The position numbers and the translations under genes were made by a program. 64,000 nucleotides of DNA from Pogona vitticeps (lineage: Eukaryota > Chordata > Lepidosauria > Squamata > Agamidae): the NCBI RefSeq assembly GCF_051106095.1, contig NC_135783.1:308898322-308962321 (forward strand), written 5' to 3'. This document shows, piece after piece, positions 21,014 through 34,102 of the stretch. The notes beneath the pieces are model-generated. The model searched no databases and was not told the origin of the DNA. It saw nothing but the letters and a program-made list of their open reading frames with translations. Each line of letters opens with the position of its first letter. Position 1 is the stretch's first letter.

Positions 21014-21386
21014 CCTTTTCTCTGAGGTAAAGGTAAAGGTTGCCCTTGACAATTTGTCCAGTTGTGTCTGACTCTAGGGGCGGTGCTCATCTCCGTTTCC
21101 AACCCATAGAGCTAGCGTTTGTCCACAGACAATCCTCCGTGGTCACGTGGCCAGCGTGACTAGACATGGAACACTCTTACCTTCCCACCGTGGTGGTACC
21201 TATTTATCTACTCGCATTTTGCAATTTGTATGCTTTCAAACCACTAGGTTGGAGGGAGCTGGGACAAGCAATAGGAGCTCACTCCATTGCGTGGATTCGA
21301 TCTTATGACTGCAGGTCTTCTGACCTTGCAGTACAGAGGTTTCTGCAGTTTAACCTGCAGCGCCACCACGTCCCACCCCTTTTCTC
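21014..21386 (-). repeat. Sauria SINE with 9-bp duplication
   Basis: The SINE body lies at about 21026-21374, with the head at the right (reverse of 'cgccaccacgtccc') and the 3' tail at the left (reverse of 'cctttacctttacctc'). An exact 9-bp duplication, ccttttctc, lies at 21014-21022 and 21378-21386. It carries a small insertion relative to other copies near 21220. Confidence 0.85.
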
Positions 21387-22917
21387 CTACTTAGTCTTAT
21401 ATCTAAACTTAGTCCTGTAGTGCTAAATTGACACAGCACTAACTCTGGAGTGTAATTGCACCATTTCTGTTGCTAAATATACCAAAAAGAAGAAAAGGGG
21501 ATTTGAATGCTGGTGAAAGGAGTGATTAAGGGGATGATGATAACGGCAGAGAAGTGTGAGGGAGAGGCTTTGTAATGTCTGGACACTTGGAACACACATT
21601 ATTAAATCACTGTAGTGATTTAAACACCTGAGAGATAGCACATTTCCTGTAGGAATTAGCTGCTTGATGTTGCATGCAGTCAGAGTCCTCTTCAGTTGTT
21701 CGATCAGCTGACAATCTGAATAGGGTTCAAGAGTTGCCTCTTGCCCTGCCTTCTCAACTGTCTCTTCATATGATCAGTGAGGAGTCTGAAGAGGAGAGGT
21801 GAATGCTACTCACAAGCAAGAATCCAGATTTTTCAGGTCTCAAGCTCACATGTACAACCAGAGTGTGACCACAACTCTGCCCTCTTTGTGCTTAGAATTG
21901 AGGTAGTAACCACCAACAGAAGGTGAGTAGGTCTAGATGCTCCTCTCTAACTGTGCTCAAAACGCTAGCTGACATAACACTTGAACGGGGCTCATCTTAC
22001 TGTTGAGGCTAAATCTGTGTTAATAAATATAAGAACAGCATGATCACTAGCAGTTACAGGCAAAAATCTATCCACCCCAAGTATATATTTAGCATGGAAA
22101 ATACCACAATGCAAAGAAAGGTTATTCTGTGTGGTTTGATGAAGAAATGCATCTTGTATTAGCTATAAATATAAAAAGTGAAATGTCTTTGTCATGCGTT
22201 TGGCGGAAGTAAGGGTGGGTTTTATAAATTTCTCTTGTGATGCATGAGGGAGTCAAAACACATTTTCATTTACAATCTTCAAGGACCCTATAGAGAACAA
22301 AGAAAGTTGAGTTTTCTATTTTAATGTCTACTTTTAATGGAACGAAAAGAAAAAGGTAAGCATTTTTGGAAATTAATATTTTAAGGAAATTTTTAGCTGT
22401 AGGATTTGCATTTTAAATCAAATAATAATAGAATAATTCATGAACCTCCTATAGTAGCTTGCATGCAAAGACTCTGTATTAACTGTTCCATTACCCTTCT
22501 GATCATCTAGAGTGACCCATTTAAAATCAGTCTTTCACTGCACGTATTTGGTGTTGTTTTTTTTAAATTAAGTCAGATTTGAACCTGAAGACGGTGATAA
22601 CCATCATCTGTCAGCTTTACTAGGTGTGAGATTTACTAGGTATCAGATGGTGCACCCAGCATCTCCAAACAACTGAACATGATCCTTTCAGCAGTTTCAC
22701 TGTCTTCAAATGAGAATCAGTCTCATACTAGAGTTGCAGAGTCTCAGGTATCTGGCTGAAATCTCAGGCAACTGCTATGCTTCCCCAGGTCTCCAGGTAG
22801 AGAGAAAAATTTCTGGGCAAGTAGTTTCAAAAAAGGAAAATGTTTAATTTTGTGTGTGTGTGTGAGAGAGGGATGTATTTAATTCCTTCTTCACCCATTC
22901 CCAGTTGGCACCAAGGT
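21387..22917. other. No recognised feature
   Basis: AT-rich sequence without genes or confident repeats; one short TG run near 22850. Confidence 0.5.
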
Positions 22918-23110
22918 TCACTGTTATGTGCTGTCAAGTTTATAGTGATCCTAATAAGGCTTCCAATGTAAGTGAGGTATTTAATGAATGGTTTTTACCA
23001 GTTCTGCATCCCAGTGAGATTCCATGATGAAGCAGTGGTTTCAAATCCAGGTTTCCTGAGTCTTAGTTTGTTATTCTATTCACGAAACCACACTGGGTAT
23101 CTTGTAAGTC
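22918..23110 (-). repeat. tRNA-derived SINE with Vingi-like tail
   Basis: Reversed, the left end gives the '...gtcacta-aac-ttgacagcaca' type tail, and the right end gives the 'taggactcagg...accctgg..ttgaaa' head found in the SINE family at 49055-49240. Moderately diverged. Confidence 0.45.
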
Positions 23111-23312
23111 TCTCTAGCTCCTCACAAAGCATTTGTATGCTTTTTGGCCTTGTAGCCTTCTCGACTCATGCTGGCCCCACCTCTGTGGCATCAAAAGGGC
23201 AGTTTCACTGACATCACAAAGCTCTATGTCCTGCTGTCTGAACTCTCAGGGAATGGGATGCTTTTGAACTGGCAATAGTAGAACCAGCCCTCATTGCCTT
23301 GTGGGTGTTTCT

Positions 23313-23371
23313 TGACTACAACTCCCAGAATCTGCCAGCCACTATGATTAGTATGTGGGATTCTGGGATCT
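23313..23371. repeat. Short palindromic repeat related to hAT-type MITE interior
   Basis: 'gactacaactcccagaatc' is followed after a short spacer by 'ggattctggga', forming an imperfect inverted repeat. The same words lie inside the elements at 42897-43030 and 61710-61848. Confidence 0.4.
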
Positions 23372-23441
23372 GGAAATCAGAAAAATGACTTCTCCAAGCT
23401 TTGACTACAGGAAGTCTGCTGGCTTAATGACAGAAACAAAA

Positions 23442-23553
<112 letters not shown>

Positions 23554-24913
23554 ACGCCAGAGAAAGGCATGTATGTGTCTAGAGGCATTCTGCTATTATA
23601 TTTATGATTTTACAATAAACTCGTGGAAGAGGGGATTAGAAGACGCAAAGAATGTGACCAGAGGTACCCCTATCATGTCAAAAAGGCACAGTTGGGTTGT
23701 CTGTAGTAGGTGGATAAACATGAGGGGTGCAAAAACAAAGACTGGTGCACTGGGTATGACTGACATTACATTTGAAATTACTGTATTCCTTATTATGCAG
23801 TAGTTACAAAGTATTCAGAAGATAGAAGGAAGAAACTATGGATCTTTTTTCCAGAACCAGAAGAAGAAAGACTTTCCAGTATAATACATCCCTTGCATAA
23901 TAATCTGGTAAGTTCCAGTAACAGCCAAATCTTATACACTAACCAGTGTAAGAACTGGGGAGGAACAGCTAGGGACACATTTAAGTATCCCCCCCCCCTT
24001 GTATTGTCATATGTGGGCAGAGGATGTGAAGAGGAGCAACTTGCATCTAGGGGTGAAGTCTGCTGGTTTTGTATTTGTTAAGTTAAGGAGTGGCTGGAAG
24101 TGATACATATGCTTGCGGTAGGGGGATTGAGTCCTTTCAGCAACAGATACCAAGGGGCAATGTTTTCTGGTAGTCTTTTAAATGAAGTACAGTTCTTTGT
24201 AAACTAGGTCCGTAGTCATTCTAGACCAAAAATGACAGTGGCACTTCCAACTTCTGTCCCTTCCCTTTGCTCCCCAGGGTCATATATGTGTGTATCACTA
24301 TCTTGGTCTTACAGGGTTTTGTTTCAGCTGAAGTAAGCTTGTTAAGTAGCCTGTCATGCTGGGCCTTTTAAGCAAGACAGCTCCATGACATTTGTTTTAA
24401 TCTGTTGATGCTAAAACATCTTTAAATTCAAATCTGATAGAAGGCAAAATGTCCAATGCCTCACTCAAGATCTTGAAGCATTTTTTTTTTTTGCAGAGTT
24501 TCTCTAGAGAAGCACAAACTGCCCTGATGCACAGTGAGAGAGAAGGTCTACCTCTTTGGGAATTGTCAATATAAATGCAGCTCTCAATTGATGGCAAGGA
24601 GGGGTGTGTGTGTGGGGGCAGAATTTCTTGCAAGTGAGATGGTATGTATTTTTTAAAAAATGTTAATTTTCACACTTGGTAAATAATGCTGTGAGAGAAA
24701 TGCAATGCACATTCTCTTTGTATGGAAGTTGTCAGCTTACCTAAAAATTAAATGATGAGTGAGAACTTTCTCTGCATATCCAACAAGGAACATTTCTATG
24801 CTCCCATCACCACCACAAAACTACATACCAGTCTGGAGAAATACTTCTTAGTATTTTAGAAATATGGTATGATTGATGATATTTCTTGCGCATCAAATTT
24901 CATATCCTTGTCT
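23554..24913. other. No recognised feature
   Basis: Unique-looking sequence with a C run near 23990 and a T run near 24480. No gene seen. Confidence 0.5.
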
Positions 24914-25267
24914 GTGGCACTCGACCTTAGGCATCCTTCAGTCTTGAAAGACTATGGTAACGTGCTCTGTATGGAGGGCTTGGAACAGCATCTAGTGTGG
25001 CTGAGGAGGCCAATTCGAGAGTGACAATCCCTTCCACACTGAAGACAAATCCAATCTGTCCCCTGTCTAGCTCCCTGGTTTTGCTGCTTTTGTGACTTCC
25101 TCTTTGCCTCAGCCTGCTGGGCAAGGGTCTCTTCAAATTGGGAGAGGCCGTGATGCAGTGCCTGCCTCCAAGCTGAACGCTCAGATGTCAAAGTTTCCCA
25201 TCTGTTGAGGTCTATTCCTAAGGCCTTCAGATCTCGCTTGCAGATATCCTTATATCGCAGCTGTGGT
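24914..25267 (-). pseudogene. Second copy of the zinc-finger LINE 3' end, 5'-truncated
   Basis: Reversed, it covers the last part of the same LINE as 9249-10754. It encodes 'SERSAWRQALHHGLSQFEET', the Cys-rich knuckle 'CLQCGRDCHSRIGLLSHTRC', a short 3' UTR and the terminal 'gactgaaggatgcctaagg'. Coding from 25191 to 24952 is open. Similarity to the first copy stops at about 25267, the truncation point. It preserves the uninterrupted 3' end into which the LTR element went in the other copy. Confidence 0.85.
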
Positions 25268-25389
25268 TTGGATGCAATACAATACCATTGTTCAGAGGTG
25301 TGACATCCAAAGCTAAAAGAAACATAAAGATGTCCGATCTCCAGCAGAAGTGAAGAAAAGCTGTGCTCACAACCTTGAGCTCACTGGAA

Positions 25390-25425
25390 GAAAAATAACA
25401 AACAAACAAACAAACAAATAAATGC
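25390..25425. repeat. (AAAC)n short tandem repeat
   Basis: Short aaac-type tandem repeat visible directly. Confidence 0.8.
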
Positions 25426-25675
25426 TAGGCTCCAGATTATATGGAAAAGTATGCACATACCTGTAGGTCTTCTGTCTTAAATATGTGTTATGTTCTGTCA
25501 CTGAAACAAAAGGTATTGGTCCAGTAGCTTAGCTTTGTTTTCAGTTGAACATGCAAACAGGATTATAGCAAGCCAAAAACCGACAATATATTCAACACTG
25601 AAGGAAAACCAATTCATAATAAGACTAAAACTCAAAACCCTCTTAGTCTTAAATCCTATGCACTTTCACCTAGAA

Positions 25676-25890
25676 GTGGAACAAGTTCAGAGGAGGGCAA
25701 CAAGAATGATCAAAGGGCTGGAAACCATGCCCTATGAGGAATGACTGAAAGAACTGGGTGTGTTTAGCCTTGAGTAAAGAAGACAGAGGGTTTATATGAT
25801 AGCACTTTTCAAATACTTGAAAAACTGTCACACACCAAAAAGAAAGGGAATCTTCAGTTTGAAAGACTAGTCTAGGCCTCCTGCTGAGCA
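25676..25890 (+). repeat. CR1 LINE 3' region fragment
   Basis: Shares with 34525-35086 the order 'gaacaagttcagaggagggc', 'ggctggaaaccatgcc', 'tatgaggaa.gactgaaagaa', 'tatgatagcacttttcaaat', which is the C-terminal coding region of CR1 ('VQRRATRMIKGLE', 'MIALFKYLK'). It breaks off before the CR1 3' end. Confidence 0.75.
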
Positions 25891-25974
25891 CTATGCATCT
25901 TTCAGTGTTATGCTTCTGCTTGAGTGATTGAATGTCCCCTATTTTTTCCATCTCATTTATCATGGGGCCAGCAA

Positions 25975-26461
25975 TTGATTTATTCATTTATATATTTGTT
26001 CCATTTTTACCCCGCCCATCTAGATTTGCGAATCTACTCTGGGCAGCTTACAGAATATAAAGATAAAAACCGCATTAAAATAACTTTGATCATAAGAGCA
26101 GAAAGATCAATAAAGAAAACAAGATCCAAGATGGGATAAAGAATCTATGTAATGGGAGGGGGGGAAGGTCTGCCAGAAAAAAAAAACAAGTCTTCAACTT
26201 GTTTTTTAAAATTCACAGTGAGGGTGCCAGTTGAATCTCTGGGGTTAAGGTGTTCCAAAGATGAGGGGCCACCACCGAGAAAGCCCAGTTTCTTGTTCTC
26301 TCCTTCCAGGCCTCTCTCGGGGTGAAGCCCCTCAACCTTCTGGTCTGGCTTGATCGAGTGACACAAGTAGAGCTAGGTGGGGACAGGCGCTCTGCCAGGT
26401 ATCGAGGTCCTAAACTGTTTAGAGCTTTATATGTCATAGATGTGCAGATAGATAGTACTCT
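25975..26461 (-). pseudogene. L2-type LINE, ORF2 C-terminus and 3' tail
   Basis: On the minus strand the segment 26461-26213 encodes the typical C-terminus of L2-like ORF2: 'YKALNSLGPRYLAERLSP', 'RTRNWAFSVVAPHLWNTL', 'PEIQLAPSL'. This is followed by a 3' UTR and the tail whose reverse reads 'gcccagagtagattcg...gatgggcggggtaaaa' then (aaat)-rich sequence ending near 25975. The final coding part shifts frame after 'APSL'. It is only the extreme 3' end of the LINE. Confidence 0.75.
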
Positions 26462-27633
26462 TGCTACTGCTTCCATTGGCTGTTCTAATCTACACATTTG
26501 CACTGATATGATAATTATAAGCAAACTTAATAAAATTCAAACATTGAAGATGAATGAATGACAATTTCATTTCTTGTGCAATGAATCTTATTTTGTGGAT
26601 AGAAATGATTTTATACATTAAATTAAATTAATATTTCCCAATAATAATTAATACTGAATGGACAGTGATGGGAATTTATGGCTCAATAGTAAATGTGCTT
26701 TACTTTTTTACCTGCATAAACACACAGACACAGAATGAGATGTACAGTGGTGTTTATTGTTCTTTAAACAATGAATGCTGTCAAAAGCAGAAGACTGCTT
26801 TATTGCCAGTTTAAAAGCTTTCTTTTGACATTAGAGTCAGAATATGGTGCCTTACTGAATAGTGTGGGGTACATAGAACTAAGAAGTGAATTTCAGATGG
26901 TTCGTGAAAAGCAAAGAAAATCCTACACCAAACCTTAGTGACCACACTAAGGAATGCAAAACTTTGCTTATTGTGGCTTGGGAGGCAAGAGCAAAATATT
27001 TAGAAGGTTTGTCCCCGATGGCTGAGATTGTGAGCCTTTTTTGTGATTTTTTCACATTTTGGGACTTCATATGAAGGGTGTTTTGTTTTTTTCATGGAAA
27101 ACTTGTATTGCCAGCTGAGCTCAAATGACACGGATGGTGTGTGCATAAAAATAAACACATCACACAATAAGCACTGGAAGTGAAAAAGGCTACTCCTTTA
27201 TAGGTTTTTCTCAAGCTTGTATGCTAACATGGAGCAGCATCAACCAACCTGCCTACTGGCTGATAGCATCCAGGATGACAGGAACCCAGAGTTAACCATG
27301 AAAGTATATGCCACTGTGTGTACCCACCTGCCACCTGGGACTGGAGAGTGCACTGCTGCCCCTAAGCTGAGCTGCTGCATTGGCTCTCCACCTTGCTCAC
27401 CTAAAACAGAATCACTGTGAGGTTCACACACCCTTGCTCTATCCACTTGGATTCATGCTCATGCTTAAAAGCTGCCCTATCAAACTTATGACCAAGAGAA
27501 TGACACATTGCAGTGCCGAGAATCTCAAAAAGAAAACCAAGGGAGAGTAGGTGGGAGAAGGTCCACAGTAGATTGGTTGCTCTGGGCTGCTCCTCTCCTT
27601 TTTCTACTTCACGGGTGTACTAGAATAGAATCA
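26462..27633. other. No recognised feature
   Basis: AT-rich. Short antiparallel frames (26879-27074, 27217-27446) on both strands have no motifs. Confidence 0.5.
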
Positions 27634-28057
27634 CAGTGGTGCCTCGCTTAACGGGTGCTCCATTTAGCAATGAAGCCGCATACCGACGATATTTTTGGAA
27701 TCACTTTTGCGATCGCTTTGTGATGTTCCCTATGGGGAAAAATCACTTTGTGATGATCGGTACCCTGTTTCGCTTACCGATCATCGCATAGTGATGATTT
27801 TTTAACAGCTGATCGGCGATTCCAAAATGGCAACCGGGTAAACAAAATGGCCACCCGCTGTGTTGCCTCGTTTTAGAGGCACCGAAAATGGCCACCACAA
27901 TGGAGGATTTTTGCTTAAGGTTAGTTTTCAAGCCCATAGGAACACATTAAACAGGTTTTAATGTGTTTCTATGGGCTTTTAAAGATCACATAGCAATGTT
28001 TTTGGTTAGCAGCGATTTTTGCTGCACGGATTAACATCGCTAAGCGAGGCACCACTG
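27634..28057. mobile_element. Tigger-like non-autonomous DNA transposon
   Basis: 424 bp, starting CAGTGGTGCCTCGCTTAACG and ending with the complementary GCGAGGCACCACTG. The flanking dinucleotide is CA on both sides instead of the expected TA. The interior has repeated 'aaaatggc' words and an inverted 'cccatagga' pair. No transposase frame. Shares TIRs with 17257-17663 and 57134-57376. Confidence 0.8.
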
Positions 28058-31000
28058 CATTTTCTTTGTGTGAAGCAAACCACCACCACCATCCCCGACT
28101 GTCTGGGAGCTTCAAGTGTGGGACAAAGCTCACACAATTGTAGGGACTTATGGAATTGCCATACCAAAATGGCAGCTGCCATGTCACCAGCCATGACAAA
28201 CCCAACCCCAGGTCAAGAGTCAGTGTTTTTGTTCATAAAGCTGTGTACCTTAGATACCACCTTTATGAACTGGAATAAATTCATTACCTTGTGTAATGGT
28301 TTATCAATTAAATAGCCTTTTATTCTCCTAATTCAGCAAGAACAAAACCATACATTTGCAAAAGTACCACCTTTATGAACTGGAATAACTTTATTCCCTT
28401 CACACTTCATTGAAATAGTACCTTGACAAACTGACTCACCAAGAACAGATGCTGGCAGTTTGATGGAGGTGCCTGTAGCAAGTTTAAGGGCAACATTACA
28501 TCTATCTGATCAAAAGGCCTTTGACTGCTGGAAAAGCCCTTAGTCTCTTTAAGTAAGTACAGAACAGAGAAGTAGCATAAGTGTTCTGATTAATTTTTAT
28601 AGGGGTAAAACTGCTGCAAGCCGAGAACCTGTTCCACAGCAGAAAGCCTAAAACCAAAGAAAATTACTCATAATTTATGGCACAGAGAGTACTAAATTTA
28701 AGAAAGATTATTGAGAAACACTGCTTCTCATCTTGAGAACTCACACTGCTCTGGGTGGATGTTCCCTAAAGCAAATGCCAGCTTCAGGCAGGGATTTTCC
28801 ACAACTGGAAAAGAATTACATTCTAGTAAATCTCAGCCATTTCCTAACTGACATATCCTGACTAAATAAATTAACAAAGCTGCATATTTGACACATGGAT
28901 GCAATTAGTGACACAGTAGTTTGGATCTGAGATCAGTTTGGCCCTGGTAGACAGAGGGAGGTGCCTCAGGCAATGGCTGCTGGAAGGTCATATCAGAAGG
29001 GGGGAGGAGCTAGCTTTGTGTCAAGCATCTCCCTGCATCCTACCATTCTGCCTTGAGGACAGTACAGGGAAGAGTGCTATCTAATTACTACTGTTGATGA
29101 AAAATTCAGCTGCCACAGGTTGGAGATGTTGCTAGTTGCTTCAAGTAGCAAAATGCCTTGGGCCAGCCCTGCCTGAGATTAAATGCTGTCTACAGACATT
29201 CTTTGGTTCTGAGATACCAGAGATTTGGCCTTCTGGGGAAACAGTTTTAAGTCCTAGGGCCACATGTAGGCCAGATTGCGTGGCCGTGCATCTGACGTCA
29301 CCAGCTCCTGGATGCCAAGACTGCCTTGACTTTCTAGCTGCTGTAGCAAGATACAGACCAGAAAGTCCAAATCCTTTCCACATCTGTTGTTGACTTAGTT
29401 TTCATAAGCCGACATGTATCTGCCCCTTTTAAGAGTGTATATCACTTTTTAAAAATTCAGCTTCAGCAGTCACTTCATATTTGCCCAATACAGAGATGAA
29501 ATGATAGGGAAATGGCACCTACTTAACCTCTAGGTGTTATAAGGCTATCAGCTAAGACCCCATAAAATTCTGGAGTCGAGCTTATATGAGAATGAACTCC
29601 ATCTCACCTAAACTTTGACATATATCAAAAAGCCATGAATTCTTGTATCAAATTAAACCTCTGACCTTTCAAATTTAAATTAACCTTATAGTGTGAATCA
29701 GATTAGATGTGAGGCAATCTCAATTTATCCTGATTTTTCCTGATTATGTGTCACTAAAATAAACCCCATTTTGAATTCTGTTTCCTCTGGATGACCTTCA
29801 GAGAGTTGTCCTAGAATCCTCCTACAATGCCACACTTTTTTTTCATTAAAAAATCAGGGCCATTTGAAATATACAATTGTGTCCAGAGCTAAAAAAGAAA
29901 AAAGAGATTGGTCAACTCAATATAAGACAAGCATTCTATGTTTTGTCACTGATCATGTAGATACTTCTCTGCTTTGTAGGATGCAGCCAACTTTCATCAA
30001 AATAACTCCAAGAGAATGTAGATGCAAAGCTTTCCTTAGGCACATTAATCAGGCCTATTAATGATTCCCCTGATTCAGCTGAGAGGCCAGTTTGGGGGCT
30101 TTGACATAGTTTCTGATCTGGTCTGGAACAATTCATGCCCCATCTAATTCATTTCCTCCCCTGTATCTGAATTGATTTGTAAATTCAGGTAGTGAGCCTA
30201 CTATTGGCAAATAAACTTGTGTTCTTGCAATGTTGTATATGAAATTTGGTGATCTGACAAACCTTAAAGAGCAGAGTAGGTTAAGAATGCTGGAAGATAA
30301 ATAGAAAAGTTCATTGTCTAACTGGAAGAATACAGGATACAGAAGAGATAAAACAACGACAGACTCCTTAATATTTGGTGAAAAAACAGAAACAAAACAA
30401 GACCCATGTTTCAAAGGTCCCTAGAAATAATGCTCTTTGGTAGGTTATACCTTGTAGGGATATGTAAGGGGGGAAATACTGTATTGCTTTTGTTTCAGGG
30501 GTATCTCCTCTTTTGCTTTCAGGGTCTTTTGGGTAGAAAATAAATTCACTGCTCCGATAACATTCAAATGCCAAGATAACATCTTAATATTTGTTATGGA
30601 AATACTGCATTTGTTCTCAGGTTTTAACCAGTTTATATAGCAGCTACAGAAATAGCACACCTCTGAGTGCATACCGCTGATGAGCACTGCCATAAAGTGC
30701 TTTGCCATGCTGTTGCCTCACATCAGTGTGTGCCATTCCCTGCTGCTACAACACTTATTAGGAGGATGCCTGTTTCTCTGCTACCACCTTCCTACATATC
30801 CTGTCCACTCTTTGGCTAGCTCTGGGAATAATGCATCAGTGCAAGGAATATGCTTAGAATATTGTAGAGCCTGGGGGTGTTTCTTGTCCATGGTATGGAG
30901 TCAGGTGGCGGTGGCAAGAGTTAGTGGCTGGCGGCATTGGCCAAATCAGACAGCGGAGAATGGGTCATTTGTGGTGACTCTGTTGCCCCTCCCAGTGCTG

Positions 31001-33936
31001 TGCAGCCTGAGGTGATGGTCTTGGTGGAGCTAATGGCTGGGCCAGCCCTGCCACAGGTTGTGAACCAGTGAGATAGATTGCATTTATAGAAAAATACACT
31101 ATTTTATTTGTGTGGGTTTTTTTTTGTACATTACTCTTGTTTGACTGAGACACATCAATTTGTTTATCCGTTATGCTGATCTGAAGTATTAGCATAAAGA
31201 CTTAGGCATAGTCTGCCTCCATATGTGTGGTAGGGAAGCATGAGCATGCATCCACAATACTTCAACTTCACTGATGTTGTGGCTATATAACAAGTTTTTT
31301 GCATTTACAAACAATATTCCAGAGTCTTTGTGAACAGGAAGTAATTGCTATCTCTGGATGAACAATGGGGGGGGATAGGATTCCCTTTGCTTGTTCTTTG
31401 ATGATAGTGTCCCTACTAAGTACAGTTTCTAAAACAGGAAATTCCGTCTTGGCTCAGTTTTGGTACCAATACTGCCACCTCTATCTAGGGACAATCAGAG
31501 TTTTATTGCATACCCAATGTAGTCCATAAAACTGATAAACAATATTGGTAGTTCCTATTCAAATCACCATCCTCATTATTCTTTGGACAAATGAGAACAT
31601 GACATTGGGTGAAACCCTGCTGTGTAGGTTATACCGCAGAGCACTTGAGAGACTAAAACAGGTGAAGCATAATCTAAAGTTGCTGGCATCAATAATCATG
31701 TTCCCAGCTTCTCCTGCCATTATTCCAAAAATTCCTGAACTCAGTTTCACATTTTGTGAGGACAATGATGAGAAATCGAATGTAGTAGCATCCAGGTTTC
31801 CTGCTCCCAACAAGGCCACAACATAGATCATGGCAGTGAAGAAGGTGGCTACAGTGGAGATCTTTGTGAAATCTTCCCCATTTTTGAGACAACTCAAAGA
31901 ACTCTAGAGAAAATGGCTGTCACAGCCATTAAATGGCAATTCACAGCAGGTGCTAGACATGAGTAATTTGAACAGCATGCTGTAGAGACTGGATGTAAAT
32001 GAGTAGAAAGAACCAATTGCTAACACTTTTTGAAAAGTTTCTCATTCTTATTTGAATGATAGGTTATTTCATTCATGTACAATATTTAGATATAGATTTA
32101 CAAGTTCAAAGACAGACTTTGAATTCCCTTGTAAAACAGCACATCTAGAAGGAGAAATCTTACTTCGTTCTTGTGGTCAAATAATTTATTCATAGCTGGT
32201 AAATTATGTAAGGAACTGAAAAGCATGTTACTTTAATCTTTGAAAAATAGAGCAGTGTTGTGTGGTGTGTTTATAGCATGCCCACCTAAAAATAACCCAG
32301 AACATATTGTTTATTAACAGAATACAGACAGGTATTTTGATCATGTGTGAAGAAAAATTGTTTGCCTATTCAGGGATAAAATATTTTCCACAAATATGTG
32401 TAAGATGTATTCGTCTTCTGTGGTCGGTTCTGGTTTTCACAATATAGAAAGGGTAGTTTGATTAAGAAAGGTGTTCATATATTTCTCATTTATGCAGTGA
32501 TTACATAAACCCTGTTCAGACCAATAACATATGTAGAGTGGCCAAAAGAGGAGAGAGTCCTGCTTATTTGCATAGTCTATGTTTGAGGAAGAACCTTAGG
32601 AAATCCAGAAACTTGATTGTGTATATAGCCCACTGGTAAGCAAGACTATTCTCTTCTTCATATATGTTACTGTAGCAATGAAAAATTGCAGTGATGTGGG
32701 GTGTGAGATTAGACATTCCCCTCTGTGTTCACAGTGGTGGGCTGAATAATGCCTGAATAGGGCAAAAGAGCAGGCTGAAGAAAACCGTCACACTTTCTGT
32801 GTATGTTTGCTTTATTTTCAAAGGGAAAGAGCACTAATTATATGGAAACAGTTTGTGAAAGTTATGAAGATCTTGACAATGGAAAATGCTCTTGTGTTGT
32901 CCTCCCTGAGAGTCAAGGGGGTCTCTTGGGGCTTTAAAATTCCTCACTGATGTGTCTTAGCAAGTCAAGAAAGTCTATGTTGAAGAGAGCAAAGAATTTA
33001 ACTAGTACTTTTTATGTCCCTAATATGGATTTGCAATCCTATACAGATTGTTTTACCTTAGGAGCAGAGCTTGGAATGAAAACATTCAGTTCTATGGGAG
33101 GAACACCTCTCTGAATGCTAAAGAACATGCATGTTGAAGTGTCCTATTGATTTGAGAGAAGGAAATTCTTGCACCCAAGAGGGATCCCATTGTGCTTTGT
33201 CAGAGCGATGCTGTTTATCTAACGCTCCCACCTTTCTCTGGCCACTCTAGATACATTGGCACTTGATATGTTTTATTTAATTTCCGGTTTCAAATTTCCG
33301 CCATGCGTCCCAAGCAAACCAAAAGGAAACAATTGCTCTTTAGATGTAACACAGATCCTGATCATGTATACAGGATGGGAGGGAAGTGAAGGAAGGAAAT
33401 CCGCCTATATCAGAGTAATCTTTTCAGGTGTCTTTCTCACTGTTATGTAATTATTGGCAGGCAGCCAACTTAACGGACTCAGACTAACAAGTGTTCCTGG
33501 GGAACAGAAAGTTTAGGCAAACGTTTGCAGATTTCCAGCTAAAAATATCAAGTCCTCATGAAACTAATTGCCATTATTGCAACCTACTCAAATGCTTCTC
33601 TGAAATGTTCCTAACAATGCCTGACACAGATATTATGATCCCCCCCCCGCACCAAGTGCATGCCATATATTCAGCATTGTGTATTTTTCAGTCCTGTATC
33701 TATCACCACATTGTTTCACTAAATGAAACTAAATTCTAGTCTTATCCATCCTAGTCTTATCCTCTCCATGAGAATATTAATGACCTACATCATTGTAGTG
33801 GTGTAAGAATCACAAGATAAAGCTAAGTAGCAGTCTTTTAGTAAAAGTACTATAGAAGTCATGATCAGAAACATAAAATAGGATTTATGGTTAATTATTT
33901 TCTGTACTTAAAACAAGTGATGACATTGCATATTTA
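28058..33936. other. Long stretch without recognised features
   Basis: Almost 6 kb of AT-rich DNA in which I identify no repeat family or gene. The words 'accacctttatgaactggaata' occur twice (about 28256-28277 and 28366-28387), a local duplication. A 112-codon minus-strand frame at 31559-31897 begins with a hydrophobic stretch but matches nothing I know and overlaps another open frame. Conserved non-coding sequence could be here, but I cannot see that without comparison. Confidence 0.5.
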
Positions 33937-34102
33937 CCGTATTTTTCGCACCATAAGACGCACTTTTCCCCCACAAAACAGGGGGGTGGAAAGTCTGTGC
34001 GTCTTATGGAGCGAAGAAAACAGATTATATTTTCCTGTTTTCTTCTCCTAAAAAATTGGTGCGTCTTATGGAAAGGTGCGTCTTATGGAGCGAAAAATAC
34101 GG
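33937..34102. mobile_element. Small TA-flanked DNA transposon (MITE), copy 2
   Basis: 166 bp with ends CCGTATTTTTCGCACC and its complement, flanked by TA (33935-33936 and 34103-34104). Nearly identical along its length to 3549-3715, which suggests recent activity of this family. Confidence 0.8.

Noticed and set aside
29136-29393. Open frames of 80-85 codons on both strands at one locus
   Set aside because: Symmetric antiparallel openness without motifs suggests base composition, not coding.
31559-31897. 112-codon minus-strand frame with a hydrophobic segment, possible processed pseudogene
   Set aside because: No family recognised, a second frame is equally open, and no poly-A or duplication is seen. 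Kept only as a remark in the unannotated stretch.
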